A DNA stretch of 64,000 nt from Ignavibacteriales bacterium (lineage in GTDB: Bacteria > Bacteroidota > Ignavibacteria > Ignavibacteriales > Melioribacteraceae): NCBI GenBank assembly GCA_026390775.1, contig JAPLFF010000007.1:682001-746000 (forward strand). The letters run 5' to 3'. Positions 53,389 to 63,027 of the stretch are shown piece after piece. Position 1 is the first letter of the stretch. Every line of letters starts with the position of its first letter. The translations under genes and the position numbers were made by a program. The notes beneath the pieces were generated by a model. It worked only from the letters and a program-made list of their open reading frames with translations. It had not been told where the DNA came from and ran no database searches.

Positions 53389-53451
53389 TTATCCTTCCAA
53401 AGAAAGTAAGAAGCGATTCTCAAAAGCGTTAATGATCCATCTTAAAAATCT
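53389..53451 (-). pseudogene. Relic of the 3' end of the dihydrolipoamide acyltransferase gene
   Basis: Read on the minus strand, these 63 bases encode RFLRWIINAFENRFLLSLEG followed by a stop. The intact E2 gene ends RFLKWVVNALENPFLLSLEG and then stop. The match extends to the DNA level (about 50 of 61 positions by eye) and ends abruptly upstream, where the rest of E2 is missing. The same order, DUF5916 gene then E2 end, occurs around 53659-55967, so the fragment looks like the edge of an old tandem duplication rather than chance. Confidence 0.85.
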
Positions 53452-53658
53452 AGTTTTTTCATTTTTTTAATTATTCCATTTTCAGTTCTATAGCGAACAA
53501 AAAATCAATAAGAGAGATTTATAAGAATTATGGCAAATTTTATACACTGTCTTACAAGTAATATTATTAGCATTAAAAGAAACTTTTTACTGACTCATTA
53601 GTCTAAATAGCTGGTATTAACTATTAATTTATTCTAACAAACCCCCTGGAACCAAGTT

Positions 53659-55896
53659 ATGATAACAAAATTTTCTATGATTATTCTTTTGTGTTCAGTA
53701 TTAATAATCACATCTAAAAGCTATTCTCAAGCAGAGAGCGATATTAAAAAACCAATAATGACTATTTTAAAAATCGGTAAGGAGTTGGAATTAACTGGTA
53801 AACTTGATAATCCTATTTGGTCAAAAGCTGAACCGATAGAGCTTAAGTATGAGATTACCCCGGGTGATAACACACCCTCCCCTCAGAGAACAATTGTTAG
53901 AGCACTCTATGATGAAAAATATATTTATTTTGGATTCCAGTGCTTTGATACTAACCCGGAATTGATACGCGCTAACATTTCCGACCGCGACAAATTGTAC
54001 CAGGATGATTGGGTGTTTGTTGGTTTAGACACTTATGGCGACTTTCAAAGATCTTATGAGTTTTGCGTTAACCCATTCGGTATAATGGGAGATTTACTCG
54101 CAACAAATAATAGTGAAGATGCAAGCGTTGATTGGATTTGGCATGCATCTGCATCTAAAAATGAAACCGGTTGGACTGCAGAAATGAAAATTCCATTTTC
54201 AAGTTTAAATTTTCCCGATGCTGAAGTACAAAATTTCAGAGCTAATATTCTTCGTACAATTCCAAGAAGCAGCCGCGTTCAAATTTCATGGACTTCACAA
54301 GACAGAAACATTCCCGGTTTCATGTCTCAAGCTGGATATTTAACCGGTATTCAAAATATTAAATCAGGCAGTTCCATCGAACTATTACCTTATGCCGTCG
54401 GTCAAAAAATGGGTTCTTTTTCAAACATGAGTAATCCAAACTCGGATTTCAAATTCGATCCTATTCAAACCCGTTTTGGCGGCGGTATAAAATATTCTCC
54501 CAGCACTAACTTTTCTTTAGATGCCGTTATTAATCCGGATTTCAGTCAAATCGAATCTGATGCCGCACAGATTAGTGTAAATACAACATTCGCTCTTTAC
54601 TATAATGAAAAGCGTCCTTTCTTCTTAATTGGTCAAGAGTTATTGCAGACACAAATGTATTACTCACGTTCAATTAATGATCCTCTCGCTGCCGCAAGAA
54701 TCAACGGTAAGACAGGTTCTCTTTCATATTTGTATATGGGAGCTTATGATAGAAATACTGTTTTCGTAATTCCCGGTGAAGAAAGAAGCAATACTGTAGC
54801 AACAAATTTAAAATCATTTGTAAACATTGGCAGACTTAGATATAATTTAGGTAATGAATCGTATGTAGGTAGTTACATTATGACAAGAAATTTAGATGGC
54901 GGTCATAATTATCTATTAGGCGTTGATTGGAATTACAGATTTTGGGACAATTGGAATTTCTTAGGAGAAGGATTTCTTTCACAAACTCAAGAGTTGAATG
55001 AACCGGCAATTTTCAATTCTTCAAGAATGTTTGGAAGTACTGAATATAATGCCGCTTTTAACGGTGAGAAGTATTCCGGAAACGGTATTCGATTGGAAGT
55101 CAATTATAATTCCACCGCTTATTATGCAGGACTTAATATTAATAGTTATTCACCTACTTATCAGACTTATAACGGACTTTTCAATTCTAATTCATATCAT
55201 TCTATAAATTTTAATAATCAATACATGATATATCCAAAGGATTCATTCATTGATCGAGGTTCGATAGGAATTTCATCTTATTTGAAGTTCAATTATGATG
55301 GACTTAAAAGAGAACAAGTAATCCAACCACATGTCAATGCAAGTTTAAAAGGACCAATTAATTTATATGTCGGTTATCTTCTTGTTAACGATGAACAATT
55401 TAGCGGAATATTTTTTAAAGGAATTAACCGCATTTTTATGAGTTTAAGCTCTAATCCTATTAATGAAATATCTTTATCTTCATATGCAGAGTTAGGTAAA
55501 TTCATTTATAGAGCAAGTTCACCTACAATGGGTTACGGACATGATTTTTCTGCGAGTGTTACTTTAAAACCAACATCGCAATTAAATATTTCTTTTTCTT
55601 ATTCACGTGCAAGATTATCAGACAACGAAACAAATGAATTATTTTATGACGGGAATATTTATCGTGCAGTGGGCAATTATCAATTTTCCTCTGAGATTTT
55701 ATTCCGTACTATTTTTCAATATGATTCCTTTAATAAAGCATTTCAATTTTATCCGCTATTCAGTTATAAGCTAAGTGCTTTTACAACTTTCTACGCCGGC
55801 GCCACAAGTAACTATTCGGATTATGGTGAAGGATTCGGATTCTCTAATACTAATCAACAATACTTCGTTAAAGTGCAGTATTTGTTAGGAGTTTAA
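53659..55896 (+). CDS. DUF5916 outer-membrane protein with CBM9-like domain (copy B)
   Basis: The 745-residue protein has a signal peptide (ending KSYSQA), a CBM9-like sandwich (about 35-235; LDNPIWSKAEPIELKYEI, DDWVFVGLDTYGDFQRSYEF) and the DUF5916 barrel (INPDFSQIESDAAQISVN, YYNEKRPFFLIGQELL, then strands to the C-terminal YFVKVQYLLGV). It is related to copy A along its length, but differs strongly, indicating an old duplication. Length is normal for the family. It lies between the E2 relic and the intact E2 gene. Confidence 0.88.
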   Translation: MITKFSMIILLCSVLIITSKSYSQAESDIKKPIMTILKIGKELELTGKLDNPIWSKAEPIELKYEITPGDNTPSPQRTIVRALYDEKYIYFGFQCFDTNPELIRANISDRDKLYQDDWVFVGLDTYGDFQRSYEFCVNPFGIMGDLLATNNSEDASVDWIWHASASKNETGWTAEMKIPFSSLNFPDAEVQNFRANILRTIPRSSRVQISWTSQDRNIPGFMSQAGYLTGIQNIKSGSSIELLPYAVGQKMGSFSNMSNPNSDFKFDPIQTRFGGGIKYSPSTNFSLDAVINPDFSQIESDAAQISVNTTFALYYNEKRPFFLIGQELLQTQMYYSRSINDPLAAARINGKTGSLSYLYMGAYDRNTVFVIPGEERSNTVATNLKSFVNIGRLRYNLGNESYVGSYIMTRNLDGGHNYLLGVDWNYRFWDNWNFLGEGFLSQTQELNEPAIFNSSRMFGSTEYNAAFNGEKYSGNGIRLEVNYNSTAYYAGLNINSYSPTYQTYNGLFNSNSYHSINFNNQYMIYPKDSFIDRGSIGISSYLKFNYDGLKREQVIQPHVNASLKGPINLYVGYLLVNDEQFSGIFFKGINRIFMSLSSNPINEISLSSYAELGKFIYRASSPTMGYGHDFSASVTLKPTSQLNISFSYSRARLSDNETNELFYDGNIYRAVGNYQFSSEILFRTIFQYDSFNKAFQFYPLFSYKLSAFTTFYAGATSNYSDYGEGFGFSNTNQQYFVKVQYLLGV

Positions 55897-55912
55897 TTTT
55901 AGGAAAAAACAG

Positions 55913-55945
55913 AAATAAAAAAGGCGGACTAAAATTGTCCGCCTT
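55913..55945 (-). terminator. Terminator of the E2 gene
   Basis: On the minus strand a perfect 9-bp stem (55937-55945 with 55921-55929) with a 7-base loop is followed by T-rich bases (the A-run at 55915-55920). It also lies at the end of the convergent DUF5916 gene. Confidence 0.8.
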
Positions 55946-55966
55946 GATTTAATTTCAAATTTAGAA

Positions 55967-57373
55967 TCATCCTTCCAAAGAAAGCAAGAAAGGATTTTCA
56001 AGAGCGTTAACAACCCATTTCAAAAATCTAATTCCATCAGCTCCATCTATTATTCGATGATCGTACGAAAGTGATAACGGCATGATCAATCGTGGTTCAA
56101 ATTTCTCGTTTATGTAAACCGGTTCATAAGACGATTTTGAAACACCAAGAATTGCAACTTCAGGCGAATTAACAATCGGAGTGAAATACGTTCCGCCAAT
56201 TCCGCCAAGATTAGAAATTGTAAAACAACCTCCTTGCATTTCTTCAAGAGAAAGTTTCTTATCGCGTGCTTTTTTAGAAACTTCCTGAAGTTCAATTGAA
56301 AGCTGAATAATATTTTTCTTATCTACATCTCGAATAACAGGAACAAGCAAACCTCGGTCAGTATCTACGGCAACACCAACATTTATAAATTTTTTGAATA
56401 TGATCTCGCTCTTATCCACATCAACACTTGTGTTGAATTGAGGAAAAACTTTAAATGCTGATGCAATTACTTTAAGAAGAATTGCAGTTACAGTTAATTT
56501 GCCGCCCGCCTCAATAACTTTTTTCCCGAATTGCTTCCGCAAATTTTCTAGTTCAGTTATATCTGCTTTATCAAATTGAGTTACATGCGGAACAGTTGAC
56601 CATGAATATGATAAATGTTCTGCCGTTTTTCTTCGGATGTTGCTCATCGACTGGTGTTCTATTTCTCCCCACTTTGAAAAATCGGGAAGCGATTCTTTTA
56701 CAGCTCCAACACCACCTAAAGTAAACCCACCTTGCTGCCCCGGCAGCCAAGTTTGAATTTGTTCGTTCAAAGTTTTTGCATAAGCCTTAACGTCTTCAAT
56801 AGATATTCTTCCGCTTGATCCGCTGCCTCGTACTAGTGAAATATCAACTCCGATCTCACGTGTAAATCTTCTTACAGAGGGCGCTGCAGGAACTACAACT
56901 TTGGAAATATTTTTTGGTACTGTAATAATTTTCGGCATATGGTGAACAAGATCTATTGGTGAAGGAATTGAAGATTGTTCGTTTTCTGTGATCAGCGATC
57001 GGTTACTAGTGATTAGTGATTGGTTGTTGACGACTGGTTCTACTACGAGTTCTCCTTCTGATTTCTTATTTCTTATTTCTGATTCCTTTTCTTTTCTAAC
57101 CTCTTCCTTCTCACTGCCAACTGCTGACTGCAAACTGCTAACTTCAATAGCTACCAACGGCTCGCCTACTTCAGCTTTTTGTCCGTCTTTCACATAAACT
57201 TTTTTTACTATTCCGGAAATATCAGAGGGGATTTCTACTGTTGCTTTATCTGTTTCGATCTCAACAACAACTTGATCCGTATTAATATTATCGCCTTCTT
57301 TGACAAGTATCTTAATAACATCAGCCGAGTGAATGCCATCTCCAAGATGCGGTAATCTAAAATCTACAATCAT
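55967..57373 (-). CDS. Pyruvate dehydrogenase E2, dihydrolipoamide acetyltransferase
   Basis: The 468-residue protein has one lipoyl domain with Lys43 in IETDKATVEIP, a linker, a peripheral subunit-binding domain (APSVRRFTREIGVDISLVRG) and the catalytic domain with SYDHRIIDGADG, where His and Asp are the catalytic pair. A single lipoyl domain is common outside proteobacteria, while E. coli has three. The linker includes LPGQQGG, a possible second palindrome insertion. It starts 109 bases after aceE ends, so the two are probably co-transcribed. It would move acetyl groups from E1 to CoA. Confidence 0.94.
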   Translation of the reverse strand: MIVDFRLPHLGDGIHSADVIKILVKEGDNINTDQVVVEIETDKATVEIPSDISGIVKKVYVKDGQKAEVGEPLVAIEVSSLQSAVGSEKEEVRKEKESEIRNKKSEGELVVEPVVNNQSLITSNRSLITENEQSSIPSPIDLVHHMPKIITVPKNISKVVVPAAPSVRRFTREIGVDISLVRGSGSSGRISIEDVKAYAKTLNEQIQTWLPGQQGGFTLGGVGAVKESLPDFSKWGEIEHQSMSNIRRKTAEHLSYSWSTVPHVTQFDKADITELENLRKQFGKKVIEAGGKLTVTAILLKVIASAFKVFPQFNTSVDVDKSEIIFKKFINVGVAVDTDRGLLVPVIRDVDKKNIIQLSIELQEVSKKARDKKLSLEEMQGGCFTISNLGGIGGTYFTPIVNSPEVAILGVSKSSYEPVYINEKFEPRLIMPLSLSYDHRIIDGADGIRFLKWVVNALENPFLLSLEG

Positions 57374-57391
57374 TTCCTTTTCCTTTAAGTG

Positions 57392-57476
57392 TCATTGCGA
57401 GTCCCGACTTGTCGGGTGAAGCAATCTTTATATAAAATTACTTCTCCCGAATAAATTCGGGATCGTAATAACAATG
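57392..57476. repeat. Dispersed intergenic repeat, GTCATTGCGA type (third copy)
   Basis: GTCATTGCGAG, then a CCCGAC/GTCGGG hairpin, then GAAGCAATC, a second hairpin TCCCGAATAAATTCGGGA, and an AACAATGA end. It shares plan and start with the copies at 35974 and 45213 and lies between aceE and the E2 gene. Confidence 0.75.
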
Positions 57477-57482
57477 AATATT

Positions 57483-60161
57483 TTATGCTTTTGCCGGATT
57501 CTTTTTATCCGGATTAATTCCCAAATCCTTAGCCGCTTTTTTTACAACTTCTGCTTTTATCTTTCCTTCTTTCATCAAAGAATAAAGTGTTGCGTAAATA
57601 ATATGTTTTGCATCTACTTCGAAAAAATCACGCAAAGACGTTCTTCCTTCACTTCTTCCGAATCCGAATGTACCGAGAGAATGAAGCAGACCCGGGAGCC
57701 ATTTCGAAATTGCATCGCTCGATAGCTGAACATAATCGGAAGCAGAAATAAAAACTCCGCTTTCACCTTTTGTAACTTGAGAGATATAAGGAACCCGTGC
57801 TTCTTTATCCGGATGAAACATATTCCAGCGCTCAGTTTCTTGTGCATCAAGATGTAAATTTTTGTAACTGGTTACACTCCAAATATCGGCTGAGACATTG
57901 TATTTACTCTCAAGAATTTCTTGCGCTTTGATTACTTCGTTTAAAATTGTTCCGCTGCCAAGCAAGTGAGCTTTTACTTTTTGGTCTTTAACTCCACTCG
58001 CTCTAAATTTATACATTCCTTTTAATATTCCATCCTTAACACCTTTCGGCATTTCAGGCTGGGCATAATTCTCATTCATAATTGTAGTGTAGTAATAAAC
58101 ATTCTCTTGCTTTTCATACATGCGGTAAATTCCATCTCGAATAATTACAGCAAGCTCGTAAGCAAACGCCGGATCATAAGCAACAACATTTGGAATTGTA
58201 TATGCAAGCAAGTGACTATTTCCGTCTTGATGCTGTAAACCTTCACCTGCAAGTGTTGTTCGTCCTGCAGTCGCACCTAGTAAAAATCCTTTACATCGCA
58301 TATCGCCCGCCGCCCATGCAAGATCACCAAATCTTTGGAAGCCAAACATAGAATAATAGGTAAAGAATGGAATTGTATTAATGCCGTGTGTTGCATAAGA
58401 AGTTCCGGCAGCCATGAATGACGACATCGATCCGGCTTCGGTAATTCCTTCTTCAAGGATTTGTCCGTTCTTTGCTTCTTTATAATATAGCAAGCTGTCT
58501 TTGTCAACCGGCTCATAAAGTTGACCTGCATGAGAATAAATTCCGATTTGTCTGAACAAAGCTTCCATACCAAATGTACGCGCTTCGTCTGGAACTATTG
58601 GCACAATTAAATGACCAAGTTCTTTATCACGTAAAAGTTTTGCTAGAATTTTTACGAACACCATTGTTGTTGAAACTTCACGCCCTTCTGTGCCCGAATA
58701 AAATTCTTCAAATAATTCTTCAGAAGGAGTTTTAAGCGGAGTGGCTTTAGTAACTCTTTTGGGAACGTAACCGCCAAGAGCTTTCCTTCTTTCTTTTAAA
58801 TATTTGATCTCGGCAGAATCTTCGGGAGGACGGTAGAATGGCGTTTTTGCTATTTCATCATCGCTGATAGGAATTGAGAACCGTGTTCTAAATTCTTTCA
58901 ACTCTTCTTCATTCATTTTTTTTTGTTGATGTGTAATATTCTTTCCTTCGCCCGCTTCACCGAGTCCGTAACCTTTAACTGTCTTTGCAAGAATTACTGT
59001 CGGTGCACCTTTATGTTCAACGGCAGCTTTGTAAGCTGCATAAACTTTTTCCGGATCGTGTCCGCCGCGTTTCATTTTTTCTAATTGTTCATCAGTATAT
59101 TTTTCAACAAGTTTTTGGAGTTCCGGATATTTACCAAAGAAATTTTCACGGATATATTTTCCATCGTGCACAATATAATTTTGAGATTCACCGTCGAGAA
59201 TTTCATTCATTCTTTTAATCAGTAATCCCGATTTATCTGCAACAAGTAAAGGATCCCAATCGCTTCCCCAAATAACTTTTATTACGTTCCATCCCGCACC
59301 ACGGAAATTTGCTTCGAGTTCCTGAACTATATTTCCATTACCGCGAACCGGTCCGTCTAGTCTTTGTAAGTTGCAATTGATGACAAAAATTAAATTATCA
59401 AGTTTCTCTCGCGATGCTAAAGAAATTGCACCTAATGCTTCCGGTTCATCTGTTTCACCATCGCCAAGAAATGCCCAAACTTTTTGATCGCTAACTTTCT
59501 TTAATCCACGGTCTTCAAGATATCTGTTGAACCTTGCTTGATAGATTGCTTGAATTGGTCCTAGTCCCATCGATACGGTCGGGAATTCCCAGAAGTCAGG
59601 CATTAACCAAGGATGCGGATAAGAAGAAAGCCCGCCGCCCGGTTTTAATTCTCTTCTAAAATTTTCTACCTGCTCTTTTGATATTCTTCCTTCAAGAAAA
59701 GCGCGAGCATAAATTCCGGGTGAAGCATGACCTTGAAAATAAATTATATCACCTTCCGAGTCACCGTCTTTACCTCTGAAGAAATGATTGAAACCAATTT
59801 CGTAGAGTGTTGCCGCTGATGCGTAAGTGGAAATGTGTCCGCCTATTCCAGTTTCTTCTTTATTTGCACGGACAACCATTGCCATTGCATTCCAACGGAT
59901 CAAACTTTTTATTCTGCGTTCAATTTCTCTTCCACCTGGGAAAGGAGGTTCTTGTTCTTTCGGGATTGTATTTATGTGAGGTGTGTTTGCAGTGAACGGA
60001 AGATCAACACCGGATTCATGTGCGTAAGTATCAAGATTATGCAACAGTTCTCTTACTTTTTCCGGTCCGCCTGATTGCAATACATATTCTAATGATTCCA
60101 ACCATTCACGGACTTCAATTTCATCCAAGCCAGAACGTCCGTTGCTATTATTTTCATTCAT
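57483..60161 (-). CDS. aceE: Pyruvate dehydrogenase E1, homodimeric type
   Basis: The 892-residue enzyme decarboxylates pyruvate with thiamine diphosphate. Length matches the E. coli type AceE (887). The TPP-binding GDGETDEPEALGAISLASRE and NCNLQRLDGPVRGNGNIVQE are present, and FQGHASPGIYARAFLEGRIS and EGLQHQDGNSHLLAYTIPN are family landmarks. This single-chain form differs from the alpha-beta E1 common in Gram-positives. It is the first gene of the E1-E2 unit, with no clear Shine-Dalgarno before the ATG at 60161. E3 is encoded at 48878. Confidence 0.97.
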   Translation of the reverse strand: MNENNSNGRSGLDEIEVREWLESLEYVLQSGGPEKVRELLHNLDTYAHESGVDLPFTANTPHINTIPKEQEPPFPGGREIERRIKSLIRWNAMAMVVRANKEETGIGGHISTYASAATLYEIGFNHFFRGKDGDSEGDIIYFQGHASPGIYARAFLEGRISKEQVENFRRELKPGGGLSSYPHPWLMPDFWEFPTVSMGLGPIQAIYQARFNRYLEDRGLKKVSDQKVWAFLGDGETDEPEALGAISLASREKLDNLIFVINCNLQRLDGPVRGNGNIVQELEANFRGAGWNVIKVIWGSDWDPLLVADKSGLLIKRMNEILDGESQNYIVHDGKYIRENFFGKYPELQKLVEKYTDEQLEKMKRGGHDPEKVYAAYKAAVEHKGAPTVILAKTVKGYGLGEAGEGKNITHQQKKMNEEELKEFRTRFSIPISDDEIAKTPFYRPPEDSAEIKYLKERRKALGGYVPKRVTKATPLKTPSEELFEEFYSGTEGREVSTTMVFVKILAKLLRDKELGHLIVPIVPDEARTFGMEALFRQIGIYSHAGQLYEPVDKDSLLYYKEAKNGQILEEGITEAGSMSSFMAAGTSYATHGINTIPFFTYYSMFGFQRFGDLAWAAGDMRCKGFLLGATAGRTTLAGEGLQHQDGNSHLLAYTIPNVVAYDPAFAYELAVIIRDGIYRMYEKQENVYYYTTIMNENYAQPEMPKGVKDGILKGMYKFRASGVKDQKVKAHLLGSGTILNEVIKAQEILESKYNVSADIWSVTSYKNLHLDAQETERWNMFHPDKEARVPYISQVTKGESGVFISASDYVQLSSDAISKWLPGLLHSLGTFGFGRSEGRTSLRDFFEVDAKHIIYATLYSLMKEGKIKAEVVKKAAKDLGINPDKKNPAKA

Positions 60162-60334
60162 TGTATATAATCCTTTTTCTCTTCAGTCTAATTGATAATA
60201 GGAATATAAATTTGAGTGCCCGCTAAATGCGGACATAAATTTAATAATTCTGTTGCTTGAATTCTATTCTACTTAGTCAAGAATGTTCTTACAATAGATA
60301 ACGAGGTCTGTGAAGGGTAAGTTCAATATTTTGT

Positions 60335-60358
60335 CGGGGCACATGAACTTGTACCCCG
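60335..60358. repeat. Imperfect 24-bp palindrome downstream of the acyltransferase
   Basis: CGGGG (60335-60339) pairs with CCCCG (60354-60358), with most inner positions also complementary. It lies between the acyltransferase end and aceE and could act as a weak terminator or repeat. Confidence 0.45.
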
Positions 60359-60375
60359 TAACAAAAACAAAAATG

Positions 60376-61587
60376 TTAATTGTTGATCTCAGTTTGCAGA
60401 ACTTTTTCTGTTGTTTGTATATGAATGATAGCTTCAGCTTTGCGAATTGGCTTCATTCCAAAGAGTAAGCGCGTTATATTATAACGTTTAATGAATAATT
60501 CGTAAATCAATAAACTTATACCGAACGTAACAAAAACCAATAAAACAAACTTCGGCAGGACTCCCCAATCCAATTGAATTATATAGTAAGTGAAAATCAA
60601 TTCAACGCTTTGATGCAAAATGTACAATGGGTAAACCGATTCATTTGCATATGAAAGCACTTTACTTGGCTTGTTCAAATAAACTCTTCCGTATCCAAGT
60701 GTTGCATAGAGTAAGGAAGGAATCATCACCATTTTGAAAATACCATACACATATATGAACCAATCTGCATCTTCATTTACGATTGTAAAAGTAGGACCCC
60801 AAACAAAAAGCGCGAGAACTAAAGTTGGAATAAGAGCAAGAATTAATGATTGCTTCCTTTTTGCAACTAGTACATCCCAAAATCCATTGATTGCAGAAAT
60901 ACCAAAACCTACAATGAATAAAGTAAATGAAACACTATGTAGATACCAATCATCAATTAGTCCATGTGTCTCAGGAAATTTTTGGCTAAGCGTGTAATAA
61001 TAAATTAGTAATGGAACTATGAGTAAATAAATTGAATTTGGATGTTTTTTAATAAACAATCCGATTTTATTTCTAAAGTTGAGCGATTTTTCATTTCTTA
61101 AATATTTGAAAAGTGGATAAGCAATTAAAGAATAAATAAAAATGTAGAGCACATACCAGAGATGATGCCAGCTTAAACTTCCGCCCATTGGATAAGGGAC
61201 AAAATTGAAAACTGTTTTCCAAAATTCCCAATAATTCGCGAAATGAAATCCATGGAATAATCTATCGTAATAGATTTGCGGCGGGACAATAACTAACATC
61301 CCGAATATGAGAGGAATCAAAAGTCTTCTGCTTCGCTCTGCAAAAAATGATTTTCCAAGACGAGCGCCCATTGAATGATAAAGAACAATTCCGGAAATCA
61401 TAAACAATAGCGGCAGTCGCCATTGATGCAGAAATGCCATCCAAGTTTCGAACCATTCAACTGTTTGATTATTCTTTAAGTGAAATTCCCATGGAACGAA
61501 CACCATTCCTACGTGGAAGAATATTAAAATATAGAATGCTATTACTCTCAGCCAATCTATATCGTGACGTTTTTCTTTCGTTTCCAT
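60376..61587 (-). CDS. Acyltransferase-3-family membrane protein
   Basis: The 403-residue protein has about ten hydrophobic segments and starts ETKEKRHDIDWLRVIAFYIL, a characteristic opening of the acyltransferase-3/OpgC family. An RRLLIPLIFGMLVIVPPQIYY segment and SLSWHHLWYVLYIFIYSLI hold conserved Arg and His residues. Such enzymes move acyl groups to sugars or glycans on the periplasmic side, as in O-acetylation or OpgC succinylation. AAAGGAG precedes the ATG. It is divergent from the LytS gene, so the direct repeats in front of that gene might affect it. Confidence 0.85.
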   Translation of the reverse strand: METKEKRHDIDWLRVIAFYILIFFHVGMVFVPWEFHLKNNQTVEWFETWMAFLHQWRLPLLFMISGIVLYHSMGARLGKSFFAERSRRLLIPLIFGMLVIVPPQIYYDRLFHGFHFANYWEFWKTVFNFVPYPMGGSLSWHHLWYVLYIFIYSLIAYPLFKYLRNEKSLNFRNKIGLFIKKHPNSIYLLIVPLLIYYYTLSQKFPETHGLIDDWYLHSVSFTLFIVGFGISAINGFWDVLVAKRKQSLILALIPTLVLALFVWGPTFTIVNEDADWFIYVYGIFKMVMIPSLLYATLGYGRVYLNKPSKVLSYANESVYPLYILHQSVELIFTYYIIQLDWGVLPKFVLLVFVTFGISLLIYELFIKRYNITRLLFGMKPIRKAEAIIHIQTTEKVLQTEINN

Positions 61588-61781
61588 TGTAACTCCTTTT
61601 GTTTATTAATTTCGACGGGAAAAATATTGTGTCGGTTTTATTTTTAGAGATGAATTGTCATGAGCGGAGATTTATTGTACATAAGCGGGATAAACTCCAA
61701 TGTAATTTCGTACATGTTGGAATGAATGAATGGAGACTTAAACTAATTTTGTGATTTCATAGTAATTACTTTAAAGTTGTT

Positions 61782-61816
61782 TCCCTTTTATACCACTGTA
61801 AATCCCTTTTATACCA
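61782..61816 (+). promoter_or_regulatory. Perfect 14-bp direct repeat, likely LytTR operator
   Basis: TCCCTTTTATACCA occurs twice, at 61782-61795 and 61803-61816, exactly 21 bases apart and thus on the same helix face. LytTR regulators bind direct repeats with this kind of spacing; YpdB of E. coli has a comparable 21-bp period. The site lies just before a LytS/LytTR operon and in the gap facing the acyltransferase gene. Direct binding is an inference. Confidence 0.55.
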
Positions 61817-61887
61817 TAATGAATGGGAATCATTATTCTATTTGTAATATTAGATTCAAGAATTTCATAAATTATTTATGTAATAAA

Positions 61888-63027
61888 ATGATTCCGAATA
61901 AAATGCTTAAAGTGAAAACAAAGAAGAGAATTAAATTCTCTCTCATAATGTTTGGTGTTGCAACTGTTATTGGTTTGATGAGCTTTGCGGTTGTTGTTAC
62001 AACGGAATTAGCTGAAAATTTTACCAATCTAACTTCAAAAGATTTTGTAAAGATTAGTTACCCTTTAGTTGATGAGTTAACCGGAGCTTACACATTTGTA
62101 TTACTTCTACCATTGTTGCTTATTTTTTTTAAAAGGGTACCGCTGACAAAAGAAAATTGGTTCCACAAATTTCCTCTCTATTTAATAGCATCGATTATTG
62201 TTGGTTTAACTCACACTTCAATGATGTACATCTCACGCTCAATAATATACCCGATTCTTCATTGGGGAAACTATGACTACGGTTACATTCCATTTAGAAT
62301 TGTGATGGAGTATTTAAAACAGTTCGTCATATTCTGGGGAGTGTTTACTGTTTATGCTTTGATAAAAACATTCCAAGAAAAAGAAGCACATAAAATCAAG
62401 ACGGCACAACTTGAAGAACAGCTTACAAAAGCCAGACTGGAAACTTTAAAGATGCAGCTCAATCCACATTTTCTTTTCAATACATTGAACATGATTTCAT
62501 CCACAATGTACGAAGACACACAAGCCGCCGATAAAATGATTGCAAACTTAAGCGACCTTCTCAGAATCACTTTAAAAAGTTCTTCGAAAGGTGAAAACAT
62601 ACTGGCAAAAGAGATTGACATTCTTAATCTCTACATAGAAATAATGAAAGCACGTTTTAAAGATAAACTTGAGATTGTATTACAAATTGATGAAGAAACT
62701 ATCGAAGCTCTGGTCCCTAATTTTATTTTTCAGCCGCTCGTGGAAAATTCCATTAAGTACGGAATGGAAAATTTAACAAGCACTAAAATTGAAGTCTCTG
62801 CTAAAAAATCTTTAGACAAATTGATTATAAAAATAAGAGACAATGGACCCGGCATTCAGAAAGAAAACGCTGCAGTATTAAACAGTGGTGTTGGTTTATC
62901 AAACACTGTTGAACGGTTGGAGAAATTATATGGAAACAACTTCGAATTCAATTGGGTTAATTTAGATGAAGGCGGTTTGCTGCTTACAATAGAAATCCCA
63001 TTCAAAGAAGAGGAAGAACAAAATTGA
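61888..63027 (+). CDS. LytS-family sensor histidine kinase
   Basis: The N-terminal part has about four membrane helices (LIMFGVATVIGLMSFAVVV, FVLLLPLLLIFF, LYLIASIIVGLTHTSMMYI, FVIFWGVFTVYAL). A coiled-coil linker and the PF06580-type domain follow, with LKMQLNPHFLFNTLNMIS, where the His is the likely phosphorylation site. The ATPase domain has RDNGPGIQ and SGVGLSNTVERL. The ORF can be read from a TTG at 61777, but that start would lie just before the direct repeats, so a later ATG is preferred; ATG 61819, 61888 and 61903 are all possible. It overlaps the regulator gene by four bases (TTGA), so both are coupled. Confidence 0.9.
   Translation: MIPNKMLKVKTKKRIKFSLIMFGVATVIGLMSFAVVVTTELAENFTNLTSKDFVKISYPLVDELTGAYTFVLLLPLLLIFFKRVPLTKENWFHKFPLYLIASIIVGLTHTSMMYISRSIIYPILHWGNYDYGYIPFRIVMEYLKQFVIFWGVFTVYALIKTFQEKEAHKIKTAQLEEQLTKARLETLKMQLNPHFLFNTLNMISSTMYEDTQAADKMIANLSDLLRITLKSSSKGENILAKEIDILNLYIEIMKARFKDKLEIVLQIDEETIEALVPNFIFQPLVENSIKYGMENLTSTKIEVSAKKSLDKLIIKIRDNGPGIQKENAAVLNSGVGLSNTVERLEKLYGNNFEFNWVNLDEGGLLLTIEIPFKEEEEQN

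Noticed and set aside
61777-61887. TTG start giving a 416-residue LytS protein
   Set aside because: The extra 37 residues would be encoded across the direct repeats and contain no helix or conserved motif.
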